64,000 nucleotides of DNA from Candidatus Zhuqueibacterota bacterium (GTDB lineage Bacteria; Zhuqueibacterota; Zhuqueibacteria; Oceanimicrobiales; Oceanimicrobiaceae), in contig JAJDAG010000003.1 in NCBI GenBank assembly GCA_029262005.1, forward strand, positions 39,464 to 103,463, in the 5' to 3' direction. A program made the position numbers and the translations under genes. This document shows positions 37,432 through 46,942 of this stretch, in pieces (position 1 is the stretch's first letter; each line of letters begins with the position of its first letter). The notes beneath the pieces are model-generated. The model was not told the origin of the DNA. It worked only from the letters and a program-made list of their open reading frames with translations, and did not search any database.

Positions 37432-39087
37432 TTAAAAGGAGTAACTAACCTCAGCGCCTAACAGGGTGTTATGCGAATCACCGGTGTCATCTTTGCGGCT
37501 GCGGTCATCATCCTGGTTTACAAGGAAGTTTACCTGCCAGTGTTTTGCCACGTCCCAGGTGACAAACAAAAGAATGTTATTGGTATTGCGGTCGGAATAA
37601 AGATTAAAGTCACTAACATTTTCGGTGACGGCATTTGGATAGCGGCGAAAAAGAAAAGATTCATGCAGACTAAAAAGCAGCTTGCCGACTTTAAAAAAAT
37701 CAACAGTGAGAACGGGGCCTATTGCATAGAAATCAGCGAAAGTGATACCAAAATCAGAAGCGCCATCAACAGATGCCGACCGCATTGCCAATTCCTGATA
37801 ATTTTCCTTTTCATAATGCAGGCCGAAACCCAGGCGCCAATGAGAACCAGGCCTGGTATAAAGCTGGGGCTCAAGCTCCCATGTCAACAGATCAGGAAGG
37901 CTGTTTGCAGTCACAAAGCGATAATCCCGTTTTGTCAGTGCCCCTTTAACTTCAGCTCCGAACTTCTCAGTCATTGCCAGATTGATATTTCCCCAGAGAT
38001 AATATTCAGAGAAATCCTGAAAAAAGTGATCAACAGGCGCTTTGGTGTAATCGCGAAACCGCAGTTCCTGTTCGATTGAAAAATCGACAACAGAACCCAA
38101 AGATTGCGTCCAGGCCAGATGCATGCGATGCTCGCGATAGTTGTTCAAATCGTGTCCCGAGTGAAATCGAACATCGTTTCTGTAACCCAAATCGAGCAAT
38201 GACAGCCGGCCCAAATGCAGTTTTAATGAAAAGAAAGCATTGTTATGGATATAATCGGGATAGGTGGTGTCATCGTCCGCGTAACGCCGAATATTCACTT
38301 CATCGCGAAACTCAAACGAAACGGGCCCCAACCGGGGAACAAGCGCCAGCGTAGACTTATTCTGCCAATACTTTAATGTCTGACTCCCGTAAAAAGAAAT
38401 GCCCTCAAAACGATTCTCCAGATGCCACCGGGAGGACTTTCCCCAGGAGCCGTTATAGCGCAAACCAGCTTCCCCTGAAAGGTAGTCTTTGCTGTATTTC
38501 AAAAAAGCGCTGCCAACTAAGGCAGCCCTTGAACCACTGGCATAGTCAAAATTAACGCGCACACCGGAGAACGGGTTACCGTTGCCATCAAAATAAGTAC
38601 TATCCTGCTGAAGAAAAGAGAAGCTAAATTCTTGACGCCACAAATCAACACCACTCATGACCTCGCGTGACCATTTCAATCGCCTCCTGTTTCGGGTGCT
38701 TGCATCCTCCTTAATTTCACCATTCCGAGCAGAGGCAATTGACTCTTCTGCTGTTTCCACCAATTCCCAAATCAACTCAAGCCAGATATTGGCCATGTAA
38801 AAGTCACTGGCTTTTGCCAGGTTATCGGCTTCTTTCAGGAGCCGGGAAATTTCTCCGGCAAGAACGGGATCATCCAGCGCTTCAATGTTTGTTGTCACCC
38901 AACGCTGCAAACGCAAAATGCCGATGCGATAGTAGGTTTCCTCATCCCAGGTGCGCGCAGCAATTGAATCAGCCTCGCCTTCTACACTTAAGCCAGCTGT
39001 GGTCTGCTGCAAAAGTGGCCCATTCTTCACGGCCATACTCAGGGTGCAAACCAACATGAGCAGTAAAGTTTTCCCAACCCTAAGCAA
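37432..39087 (-). CDS. Large outer-membrane beta-barrel protein of unknown function
   Basis: A 551-residue exported protein with a signal peptide (LLLMLVCTLSMAVKN) and a helical N-terminal segment of about 140 residues (YRIGILRLQRWVTTNIEALDDP...). About 380 residues follow with alternating aromatic/polar strands, charged loops and a terminal beta-strand ending in Phe (LLGAEVSYSF), the usual outer-membrane barrel signal. I do not recognise the family. It lies 138 bp downstream of the DUF1501 gene, so a functional link with the DUF1800/DUF1501 pair is possible. Confidence 0.6.
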   Translation of the reverse strand: MLRVGKTLLLMLVCTLSMAVKNGPLLQQTTAGLSVEGEADSIAARTWDEETYYRIGILRLQRWVTTNIEALDDPVLAGEISRLLKEADNLAKASDFYMANIWLELIWELVETAEESIASARNGEIKEDASTRNRRRLKWSREVMSGVDLWRQEFSFSFLQQDSTYFDGNGNPFSGVRVNFDYASGSRAALVGSAFLKYSKDYLSGEAGLRYNGSWGKSSRWHLENRFEGISFYGSQTLKYWQNKSTLALVPRLGPVSFEFRDEVNIRRYADDDTTYPDYIHNNAFFSLKLHLGRLSLLDLGYRNDVRFHSGHDLNNYREHRMHLAWTQSLGSVVDFSIEQELRFRDYTKAPVDHFFQDFSEYYLWGNINLAMTEKFGAEVKGALTKRDYRFVTANSLPDLLTWELEPQLYTRPGSHWRLGFGLHYEKENYQELAMRSASVDGASDFGITFADFYAIGPVLTVDFFKVGKLLFSLHESFLFRRYPNAVTENVSDFNLYSDRNTNNILLFVTWDVAKHWQVNFLVNQDDDRSRKDDTGDSHNTLLGAEVSYSF

Positions 39088-39225
39088 ACCAGCCTCGGCT
39101 AAAAATTAACATGAAATTACCCAAAACAAAAAGAAGACGAGCAAAATAAACGGCAAAGCCGCTTGCAGCAGTGAAATTTCATCCGTTTTTTCTACAGAAA
39201 TGCGGCGCATCATTCGTCCCGAAAA

Positions 39226-40488
39226 TTAAGAGATGATTGCAATCTTATCAAACCGCGCTCCCAGGACAACCTGCGATTCAACCGCAAGCCAATCCTCCAA
39301 AACAGCAGCGTAGATTGAACGGAAATCGATGCCAAAGCGTAGATCGCCATCGGCCAATGCCTGCAAATTCGGGTGTCTTCCGACAAAACCAGGACGCACC
39401 GAACGGCCAAACATGAACATCGGGGCCGCCTGGCCATGGTCGGTGCCAAGACTGCCATTTTCAGCAACGCGGCGTCCAAATTCGGAAAAGACCATCCCAA
39501 GCACACGCTCTTCCTGTCCCAGACCAGCCAAATCACGCTGAAAAGCGGCAATACTATCCCCTAATATTGACAGTAAACGCTTATGTACGCCCTTTTGTCC
39601 GGCATGCGTATCGAAACCGGGCAGTGCAATGTAGTACACCTGCGTATCGAGACCACCAGCAATCATACCGGCTATCAGCTTGAGGCCCTGGGCGAACTCA
39701 TTTTCCGGGTAGTGTGCGTGTGCCTGCACTTTGCGAACAGATTGTCGAATTCGATCAGCGCTCAACTCTGCGTTCATGGCGGTCCGGCGTAAGAAATCCA
39801 GTTTGGCGCCAACGCCATTTTCACCGGACTCACTCATGGTTTCCTGGGCGCCCCGGTTTGTGCTGAGGCGGGTCATCTGGTAAAGTTGTTCCGGGTTGTT
39901 TACGGCCACACCTACCCCGCTTTCACCTCGCAGGGCCGGACTCAATGCATGGCCAACATTGATACCAAGCGTTGGGCTGCAAGTATTCCCAGGCTGATTA
40001 TTGCACGAATGGTCAAAAAGCCGCCCGATCCAGCCGGTCGATTCAAAATCATCTGAAACAGCAGACTCCCAAATCTCCATAGAACGAAAATGCGAGCGAT
40101 CCGGATTTGGGTAACCAACACCCTGAATGATGGCGAGTTTTTCATCTTCGTAAAGTTCTTTGAAACCCGCCAAATCAGGGTGAACACCGAATTCGTCGTG
40201 TAGCGCCAGGACATCTTTTCCTTGAATTGCCAGGTTGGGTCGCAGCCGGTAATAAACATCATTTCTGTATGGCACAATCGTATTCAGTCCGTCATTCCCA
40301 CCACTGAGCTGAACAACAACAAGCACGCGTTGGTTCGATGTCCCGGCGATCTCAGAAAAGCCTTGGGCCTGCTCACTGCCAAATGCGACGCGAGTCAAAA
40401 AAGTGGGTGCAGTAAAACCCACTGAGGCAAAGGTAAGTCCTTGTTTTACAAATTCTCTTCGCGTGAGCAATTTAGGTTTCTTATTCAT
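39226..40488 (-). CDS. DUF1501 protein with twin-arginine signal
   Basis: A 420-residue protein. The N-terminus LLTRREFVKQGLTFASVGF is a Tat signal, so it is probably exported folded. QLSGGNDGLNTIVPYRNDVYYRLRP, SHFRSMEIWESA, LPGFDTHAGQKGVHKRLL and VFSEFGRRVAENGSLGTDHGQAAPMF match DUF1501, a sulfatase/alkaline-phosphatase-like fold. DUF1501 and DUF1800 genes are habitual neighbours. Function is unknown. The DUF1800 gene ends 44 bp upstream. Confidence 0.9.
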   Translation of the reverse strand: MNKKPKLLTRREFVKQGLTFASVGFTAPTFLTRVAFGSEQAQGFSEIAGTSNQRVLVVVQLSGGNDGLNTIVPYRNDVYYRLRPNLAIQGKDVLALHDEFGVHPDLAGFKELYEDEKLAIIQGVGYPNPDRSHFRSMEIWESAVSDDFESTGWIGRLFDHSCNNQPGNTCSPTLGINVGHALSPALRGESGVGVAVNNPEQLYQMTRLSTNRGAQETMSESGENGVGAKLDFLRRTAMNAELSADRIRQSVRKVQAHAHYPENEFAQGLKLIAGMIAGGLDTQVYYIALPGFDTHAGQKGVHKRLLSILGDSIAAFQRDLAGLGQEERVLGMVFSEFGRRVAENGSLGTDHGQAAPMFMFGRSVRPGFVGRHPNLQALADGDLRFGIDFRSIYAAVLEDWLAVESQVVLGARFDKIAIIS

Positions 40489-40531
40489 GGCATTTCAAAT
40501 TTTATAATGGAATATTATGTGCTTAATTCAG

Positions 40532-42022
40532 TTAACATAGTTGAAAACCGGGTCGCTTCATCAAATCACCAACCATCATTTGCAATGCCTGATGACGCGA
40601 CATTTTGCCCAGATTTTTTTTGTAATTTGCAAGTACGACCTCGCGCTCGGGTGCCGTCATCGCCGGGGTTAAAAGGACTTCCTCCAGATCAGTAAGCGCC
40701 CTGTCCGGGGTTTGCCCGTTCGCAAGTAATAAATCCGGGTCAAATTCGATGCCGAGTCTTCCTTTTCGCATCATTTTTCGCAGCATCTTATCGCCGCCGG
40801 CTTTCGGCTTGCCGGGCTTCCTTCGCCTGCCTCTAGCCGGAGCGATTTCTGTGGGAATTTCGCCGCTGCCAACAATTTCTCCAAAAGTAAAACGGGTCAA
40901 AAGACGAGAAGTATCTATCCACGCCCGACCGCCGGGCCAGCCCTTGACATTTGGCGGCAGATAAGGTACTTGCCCCATCATCCTGAGCGCGTATGAAAAC
41001 AGTTCATCGTTTTCAATCTCAAGCGCCAGTGTTCGCGCAGTACCTACTACCAACTGAACAGGACTCTTTATCTGATTTCCGATAACGCTTTCGTGATAAA
41101 AATCAGGGTGCAGAAAGATGTTCGATAACAACATGCTGGTGTCGTAATCACTATTTCTAAAGTCACTGACAAGCCCGGCCACAACCTCTTCTGAAACCGG
41201 ATCAAAAGCAAAATACGCCAACAATTTTCTTGTCATAAATTCCGCACAGGCAGGCTGCTGCAAAATGATGTTTACGATATCTTCGCCATCCAGCGTGCCT
41301 TCATGTCCGAGGAAAATTTTCTTGCCAAAATCGTGTTGCCGCCGACGAAATTTAAAACTCAACGGATCATTTGTCCAGCCGGTAAAAGCCCGGGCCGCTT
41401 CTTTCACATCTTTTTCAGTGTAATTTCCCTGCCCCAGTGAAAACAATTCCATGAGCTCGCGCGCAAAATTCTCATTCGGCTTGCCTTTGCGATTCTTATG
41501 ATTATCAAGATAACGCAGCATTGCCGGATCCCGAGAAATACCGTGCAAAAGATCTCGAAAACTCCCTGCAGCATTGTTGTAAAAAAATTGTACTTGTTGA
41601 TAAATCAGTGGCGGCAATTTTACCTTTTGGGCGCTGGTTGCGAAGTGACCATGCCAAAAGAAAGACATCTTATCCCGCAGCATATCGGCAGGCGTTGGTG
41701 AACTGTACAGCCACCGGACCCACTCTTGCTGAAGTTGCCGCATGTGCTTGCGGCCTTCCCGCATAAGCTCTTTGCGTCGTTCCTCATCCATCCTATGAAC
41801 TTTTCGAAGGTCGATGGTGATATAATCCTGCAACCAATCGGGTTGCTTCCAAGTGCGCTCCGTAAACTGAAAAAGCTTATTGACACTTTCTTCCGGTCCA
41901 GCCTGAACAAATGCATCAATTTCATCGCGTCTGCCACCAAAGCCGGCCCGATTGAGCAGGTGCTTTGCTTTCTCCCAGGTCCAGTTTGCCTGGTCAACCT
42001 TGTTTAAAGATGGTATGTTCAT
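40532..42022 (-). CDS. DUF1800 protein
   Basis: A 496-residue protein from ATG 42022 (MNIPSLNKVDQANWTWEKAKHLLNRAGFG). The frame is open to 42109, but that segment overlaps the terminator hairpin of the upstream gene and is not family-like. No good ribosome site is visible. AGFGGRRDEID, MSFFWHGHFATS, MLRYLDNHKNRKGKPNENFARELMELFSLG and VKGWPGGRAWIDTSRLL are the DUF1800 blocks. It lacks an obvious signal peptide with this start. It precedes DUF1501 by 44 bp. Confidence 0.88.
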   Translation of the reverse strand: MNIPSLNKVDQANWTWEKAKHLLNRAGFGGRRDEIDAFVQAGPEESVNKLFQFTERTWKQPDWLQDYITIDLRKVHRMDEERRKELMREGRKHMRQLQQEWVRWLYSSPTPADMLRDKMSFFWHGHFATSAQKVKLPPLIYQQVQFFYNNAAGSFRDLLHGISRDPAMLRYLDNHKNRKGKPNENFARELMELFSLGQGNYTEKDVKEAARAFTGWTNDPLSFKFRRRQHDFGKKIFLGHEGTLDGEDIVNIILQQPACAEFMTRKLLAYFAFDPVSEEVVAGLVSDFRNSDYDTSMLLSNIFLHPDFYHESVIGNQIKSPVQLVVGTARTLALEIENDELFSYALRMMGQVPYLPPNVKGWPGGRAWIDTSRLLTRFTFGEIVGSGEIPTEIAPARGRRRKPGKPKAGGDKMLRKMMRKGRLGIEFDPDLLLANGQTPDRALTDLEEVLLTPAMTAPEREVVLANYKKNLGKMSRHQALQMMVGDLMKRPGFQLC

Positions 42023-42100
42023 GCGCAGAGAATCTTTAGTTTTGAGATTTTTGTTTATGGTAAACGTGCGTAATTTGATTTTTGTACAACTTGAGAAACA

Positions 42101-42138
42101 AATTAACACAGTCCCGGGGCTGTTTCCCCGGAACTGTG
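42101..42138 (-). terminator. Strong terminator after the repeat-rich T9SS cargo
   Basis: CACAGT and CCGGGG (42107-42119, one C between) pair with CCCCGG and ACTGTG (42126-42138, one A between): 12 pairs with one mismatch and a CTGTTT loop. On the minus strand it is followed by TTAATTTGTTT. It separates this gene from DUF1800. Confidence 0.85.
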
Positions 42139-42146
42139 CAATGGAA

Positions 42147-45100
42147 CTACTTAAGCAGCATCATCCGCCTGGACATCCGGAATTGGTCGCCGGCATCGAT
42201 TTGGAAGATGTAAATACCGGAAGCAACCTGACGGTCAAACGCGTCTTTACCGTCCCACTGAACTGCGTAGGAACCAGATACCTGTGATTTTTCCACCAGG
42301 GTTCTAACTTGCTGACCGAGAATGTTGAATATTTTCAAAGTAACATTTGCCTTTGCAGCCAAATGATATTTGATGGTTGTTTCAGGGTTAAACGGATTGG
42401 GAAAGTTCGGCTCAAGGCTGAAAACCTCAGGCAGTGCTTCAGAACCATCCACATCTGTGATGTTGTCATTTTCCATCTCAAGATTGACGCTCGTAGCATC
42501 CTCACCATTGCCAACATCCACATCGGCTGCTGTATTTGAGCTTGAACCACCAAAATAGGTGTCTGTATAACCAGCCCCGGTGGCTTCAACCTTATATTCA
42601 CCGGCAGCCAGGCCGGACAAAACAAAATCGCCATTTGCATCGGTTACTGCATTCACCAAAACATCATCATCAAGGCGGGCATGAACAAGAATGCCTTCTA
42701 TGGGCCGATTCTGATTTGTTGACTGAATGCGTCCCCGAATGGCATAAAGGCCACGGCTCTCAATCGGTTTCAGAGCAAAGTCGATTCCATCCGTTGGCCG
42801 GTTGCGTCCAACAATGACCACGTCCGCATTCTTAAACAACTTGGCATTGCGGAAAAATTCTCCAACAAAACCTTCATCCCAGGCAAACACATAATAACGA
42901 CCCGGAGGTAAATCCGTGATACGGTAGTAGCCCTCGGGACCGGTGAAAGTAAGGTGTGGCACACGCTTTCCAGGGGAAACTGCAACCACAACCGCACCGT
43001 GCAACGGAGATTCATCCTCTTGCGAAACAACACGCCCGGCAATGGTACCTTCTTTGTCTACATGTTTTGTCAGATAAAAATCAATGTCCGGCGTTTCATC
43101 CGGAACCGTGACATCAACCAGCGTTGCATCGGCACGCTTTCTTGCATTGTCATAGAATTCCGGGAAAAAGTCCCTGGCCATGACTTGAACCTGGTAACTT
43201 CCGGTGGGAAGACCGCCAATTTTATACTCGCCATCTCTATTGGTGTAAGTAACAATGTGCCGGTCTGAATTTGAATCAAACACGCGAACCAGCGCTTTGG
43301 CAACGGGCGTCGAATCTTCTTCTGTCGCCACCATGCCCGAAATACTTCCGCCATGTTCCAGGGTAAAATCGATTCCGTCGATGGTAGTGTCCGCGATCAC
43401 TTGCAGAATGTCAGCATCAATTTTGAGCGTTTGCTCATTATAAAACTCATGTAAATAACCCGGTGCACGCGAAACGACAATAAACTTGCCCGCAGGCACG
43501 TCTTCGATTAAGTACTGACCAAGCGAATCTGTTCTGGCCCGGAAGCCTGCTTTTGTAGAGGCTGCATCAAGATTGGCACTCTCCTTAAACGCCTCTACAA
43601 TTGCACCTGCCAGGGGTAGCCCGGTCGCCTGAGCTGTGACGGTGCCGGCAATCGTGCTGCGAGAACTAAGGGAAAAATCAATACCCGTGCTGTGCGAATC
43701 AGCGGCAACAACCACAACATCCGCCGTAGAGCGGTTTGTTTGACCATCAAAAAACTCACTATTAAACCCGCGCGCCGAGGCTCTCAGAATGTAACTTCCC
43801 GGACGGATTTGTAACACATACTCACCGGCCTCGTTTGTCCGAGTTTCTCGAAGCACACGTTTCTTGGTGAGTGAAACATCTGGTGAGCCGAATACCAGAA
43901 CCTGTGCGCCGGCAATGGGGGTGCCGTCAGCTTCACTGGTCACCACGCCTTTAATGGCACTGGCATCACCGAGGCTAAAATCAATGCCGCTGGTAGTGTC
44001 AGGCTCGGTAACGGGAACAAGCGTCGCCTGAGACCGGAATCTAACATCTTCATAGTATTCAGCCTTATAGCCCGTGCCATTAGCGGCGACAAAATAAGAG
44101 CCCGATGGCAATGCTTCCAGCATGTAAGACCCATCCTCACCTGTGATCGTGTGCCTTGCAATACCATGATTAACCGCTAAAACCGCAGCCACATGTATAC
44201 CCGGCAGTGGCATGCTGTCGCTATCGGTCAACACGGTACCGGTGATCTTACCCCCTTCGCTTAGGGAGAAATTTATGTCGGTATTCGTGTCGCCCACAGC
44301 GATGTTTAGAGGTGTTGCTTCGAGATAGTTGCGAGTGTCATCGTAAAATTCCATAATGTGCGCTTGCGCATTTGCACGGACCACATAAACACCTGGAATG
44401 AGACCACCAAGCTGATAATTGCCATTTTCATCCGTTTCACCACGCTTGGCCCAATGCACGCGTCCCAATCTCACCGCTTTAACAACAGCGCCGGATAAAG
44501 CCAAACCGTCGCCATCACTGACAACATTACCTGAAATTGCAGCCGTTGCCGGCGGACTAACAATAACATGACCTTTTGCGCGGAATTTCAGACCATCCAC
44601 TTCAACGTGCGCAATCACTTTACCGTAGCCTTTGTCAGCGCCGGCAGTAAAAAGTCCGTCTTCGTCTATTTTTCCCAGCTCCGCAGGAATTACTTCCCAT
44701 CTCACAAATTTCGGAGGAACTTCAATGTTACCACGAGTGACCACAACGCTGTATTGTTTTTCACCACCAACCGGCACAACGGCTTTCTCAGGCACAACCT
44801 GTACGCCAAAAAATGGTTTGAATACCTTGCCAATGCGGATAGCGACTTTTTTTATAATTCGCTTCGGCCCAATGTGGATAACAACCCGAATAATGGCGAC
44901 GCCCTTGTGACGGCCTGCAACAAAAAATCCGTCTCCTGTGATGGTTCCCATCGAATCAGGCGCCACCGATGAATCCGGCAAAACTGACCATTCCATTTTA
45001 TCGACCTCAACCGGGGTCCTGGACTCGCCTACTAAAGAGAAAGCAAACGTTTCAAATTGCAAATTCTCGCCAACTTCAATCTCTGCTTCTTCCGGGGAAA

Positions 45101-45197
45101 TGATAGCGTCAACACTCTGAGCCTGGGCCGGGCTCAAACTGAGGGAGCTAAGCAACAACCCCAAAACAACTGTAAAGAAAATTTTGTATTTACACAT
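42147..45197 (-). CDS. Surface protein with two Big-2-like domains, seven carboxypeptidase-regulatory-like repeats and a T9SS sorting domain
   Basis: About 1,016 residues from ATG 45197 (signal peptide YKIFFTVVLGLLLSSLSLS); another in-frame ATG at 45218 adds seven residues and neither has a clear ribosome site. Two Ig-like modules come first (ISPEEAEIEVGENLQF and VVPEKAVVPVGGEKQY). Seven repeats of about 95 residues follow from about residue 220. Each opens like ITGTVLTDSDSMPLPGIHV, contains a GxYxLxxLPxGxYxV strand pair and closes with an EFYD-like motif plus a VDIDFSL-type strand. The last 80 residues are a T9SS type A domain (PNPFNPETTIKYHL ... FRMSRRMMLLK). It is probably a cell-surface adhesin or scaffold. 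A strong terminator follows. Confidence 0.85.
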   Translation of the reverse strand: MCKYKIFFTVVLGLLLSSLSLSPAQAQSVDAIISPEEAEIEVGENLQFETFAFSLVGESRTPVEVDKMEWSVLPDSSVAPDSMGTITGDGFFVAGRHKGVAIIRVVIHIGPKRIIKKVAIRIGKVFKPFFGVQVVPEKAVVPVGGEKQYSVVVTRGNIEVPPKFVRWEVIPAELGKIDEDGLFTAGADKGYGKVIAHVEVDGLKFRAKGHVIVSPPATAAISGNVVSDGDGLALSGAVVKAVRLGRVHWAKRGETDENGNYQLGGLIPGVYVVRANAQAHIMEFYDDTRNYLEATPLNIAVGDTNTDINFSLSEGGKITGTVLTDSDSMPLPGIHVAAVLAVNHGIARHTITGEDGSYMLEALPSGSYFVAANGTGYKAEYYEDVRFRSQATLVPVTEPDTTSGIDFSLGDASAIKGVVTSEADGTPIAGAQVLVFGSPDVSLTKKRVLRETRTNEAGEYVLQIRPGSYILRASARGFNSEFFDGQTNRSTADVVVVAADSHSTGIDFSLSSRSTIAGTVTAQATGLPLAGAIVEAFKESANLDAASTKAGFRARTDSLGQYLIEDVPAGKFIVVSRAPGYLHEFYNEQTLKIDADILQVIADTTIDGIDFTLEHGGSISGMVATEEDSTPVAKALVRVFDSNSDRHIVTYTNRDGEYKIGGLPTGSYQVQVMARDFFPEFYDNARKRADATLVDVTVPDETPDIDFYLTKHVDKEGTIAGRVVSQEDESPLHGAVVVAVSPGKRVPHLTFTGPEGYYRITDLPPGRYYVFAWDEGFVGEFFRNAKLFKNADVVIVGRNRPTDGIDFALKPIESRGLYAIRGRIQSTNQNRPIEGILVHARLDDDVLVNAVTDANGDFVLSGLAAGEYKVEATGAGYTDTYFGGSSSNTAADVDVGNGEDATSVNLEMENDNITDVDGSEALPEVFSLEPNFPNPFNPETTIKYHLAAKANVTLKIFNILGQQVRTLVEKSQVSGSYAVQWDGKDAFDRQVASGIYIFQIDAGDQFRMSRRMMLLK

Positions 45198-45295
45198 CGT
45201 AATTTTTACTCCATACATTTCAGATCTTTTGAATTGACATTATAGTTAAAAAGGCTTAACTTTTTGTCAACATCTTAAAGATGGGTTCGTCACAT

Positions 45296-45367
45296 GCCCC
45301 GTCCTATCAGGAAGCCTTCTCCTCTGGGCCACAGTATGAGAATGGTTCCTGAGTTCAAAGACGGGGC
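45296..45367. repeat. Long imperfect hairpin between two secreted-protein genes
   Basis: Outer arms GCCCCGTC (45296-45303) and GACGGGGC (45360-45367) are perfect. Inner arms TCAGGAAGCC (45307-45316) and GGTTCCTGA (45344-45352) pair with a bulge. Read on the plus strand a TATTTTTT tract follows, yet both neighbours are on the minus strand. It lies about 100-170 bases before the start at 45197 and may be a leader RNA structure or an antisense terminator. Confidence 0.55.
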
Positions 45368-45421
45368 TATTTTTTAAATTTTAACACGCCGTGAAAAAAA
45401 ATCACCTCCTCCCTATTTTTT

Positions 45422-46942
45422 TTACTTCTTAGATGCATTCTTCAAACTTTTCCTGAGCAGCTCAAAAGAGACTTGAATCCCCTCATTGGCCGCCGCATAA
45501 TTGCCTTTCAGTAGAGACTCCTCAGACAGTTTTCGAATTTCCTTGGCGCTCTGCAGCAGTGCAAGACTCAAGCCGTTGGTTGAACTCAGAATACTCTCTT
45601 CCGACTCAGCAATGGCCGCATTGAGCTGGTTTAGCTTGAGTTGAACTTGCCCCCCGGCAACATTTCCGGAGTCCTGCGTGTCAAGCAATTGTTCAGCCCG
45701 AGACAAAAAGCGCTGGGAAGCGAGAACCGCCTCCAATGCCACACGCTTGAGGTTTGCCGCGGATGCCTGCTCCGCTTTGCTGATGGCAAACTGTGACATT
45801 TCCAAAAGGATTCTCGCATCTTTGGAAGCGCCCGCATTCAGGGTACCGCGAGCAGTGGCTATTTCTTCTTTTGTCGATTCTATTTCCTGGTCAATACGGT
45901 TAGAAAAATGCGGGGAAGACTTCTTCAACGCCATTCGTTTGGCACGCTGCACCAGATTCAAACCGAGTTCTATTTTCCAGACCGCCTTATGCCCACGATC
46001 GTTTTGCATGGCTTGCGCAGCCTCTCCTTCAAAACGCTTTGCACGCTCAAACAAAATTTTTGCCCGCGGATTTTTGCTTGCAGCAATAACCGGTTCTACT
46101 TTATCCATCTCACTGCGCAGTCGAAACAAAGAAACTTCGGCTTTGTTAATTGAATCATGAGACTCACCGGAGGTGAGATCCATGGCCCGCAGCAACAACA
46201 TTGTACTTTGATTTAAGAGTGTTTTCGCCAAGTCCTGATTGTGGTTTCGGTAAGCTTGCTCAGCGCTTTTTGCCAAATTCTCAGCTTGAAACAATATCTG
46301 CTTTGCACGGTCATTTGCACTACTGCCAACGACATCACGGGCTCTTTCCAGAAGCGATTCATATTTCCTCTTGATATCTACTATCACGTCCACATCAGTG
46401 TGCCCGGACTGATTTGCCAGTGAAATCGCCCGGCTCGCCAAAGAAATTCCCACGCGAAAAAACTCAACCGCTTTAGCAACTTTGACTTCGCTAACTGCAC
46501 GCTCTGCAGCATCGCGATTTTTTTGAGCCTTATCTAATACACGCTGAGCTTCAGGATGATGACGGCGTGAAATCTGATCTTCACCCCTGCGAAGAAGCTC
46601 TTCAAGTTCACTTCTCAGTCGACGAACAGGTCCTCTCAGTGTCAACTTTGCAGCTTGTTCCAGGAGAGAAAACGCAATCTTAATTTTAGCGCCCGCTTGC
46701 ACCAAAAGATTCTGGTGGGCCAATTCCACTGCCTCTTTCCGTAAAGTCTGAGCTTTTGCCACCAACTCCTGAGCACGTTTATTATCAAAAGAGTTGGCAA
46801 GCTCACCAATACGCTGCAACTCACGATCAAGTCGTTGAACTTGCCTTGCTATGTCCGCTCTGCTTTGAGCAAAAACCATCTGCACCGGAAACAGATTACA
46901 GACAAGCGCAACTAAAACAAATTTGACGAATATATTTGTCAT
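45422..46942 (-). CDS. Exported alpha-helical protein with six ~75-residue repeats
   Basis: A 506-residue protein with a signal peptide (FVLVALVCNLFPVQMVFAQ, cleavage about residue 26). The rest is almost entirely charged/alanine-rich helix. Reading it by eye gives six repeats, at about 34-102, 107-178, 187-258, 267-340, 347-422 and 434-503. Each has a long first helix, a middle helix with an RAxxxLxxA core (RAQELVAKA, EAQRVLDKA, RAKQILFQA, RAKILFERA) and a third helix ending in RA-L (LLEQAAKL, LASRAISL, LLRAMDL, VQRAKRMAL, LSRAEQLL). I do not recognise the family. It is probably a periplasmic or surface scaffold and shares a gap with the large T9SS cargo downstream. Confidence 0.65.
   Translation of the reverse strand: MTNIFVKFVLVALVCNLFPVQMVFAQSRADIARQVQRLDRELQRIGELANSFDNKRAQELVAKAQTLRKEAVELAHQNLLVQAGAKIKIAFSLLEQAAKLTLRGPVRRLRSELEELLRRGEDQISRRHHPEAQRVLDKAQKNRDAAERAVSEVKVAKAVEFFRVGISLASRAISLANQSGHTDVDVIVDIKRKYESLLERARDVVGSSANDRAKQILFQAENLAKSAEQAYRNHNQDLAKTLLNQSTMLLLRAMDLTSGESHDSINKAEVSLFRLRSEMDKVEPVIAASKNPRAKILFERAKRFEGEAAQAMQNDRGHKAVWKIELGLNLVQRAKRMALKKSSPHFSNRIDQEIESTKEEIATARGTLNAGASKDARILLEMSQFAISKAEQASAANLKRVALEAVLASQRFLSRAEQLLDTQDSGNVAGGQVQLKLNQLNAAIAESEESILSSTNGLSLALLQSAKEIRKLSEESLLKGNYAAANEGIQVSFELLRKSLKNASKK

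Noticed and set aside
42023..42109. N-terminal extension of the DUF1800 protein
   Set aside because: It would overlap the terminator hairpin at 42107-42138, and the family begins at MNIPSLNK.
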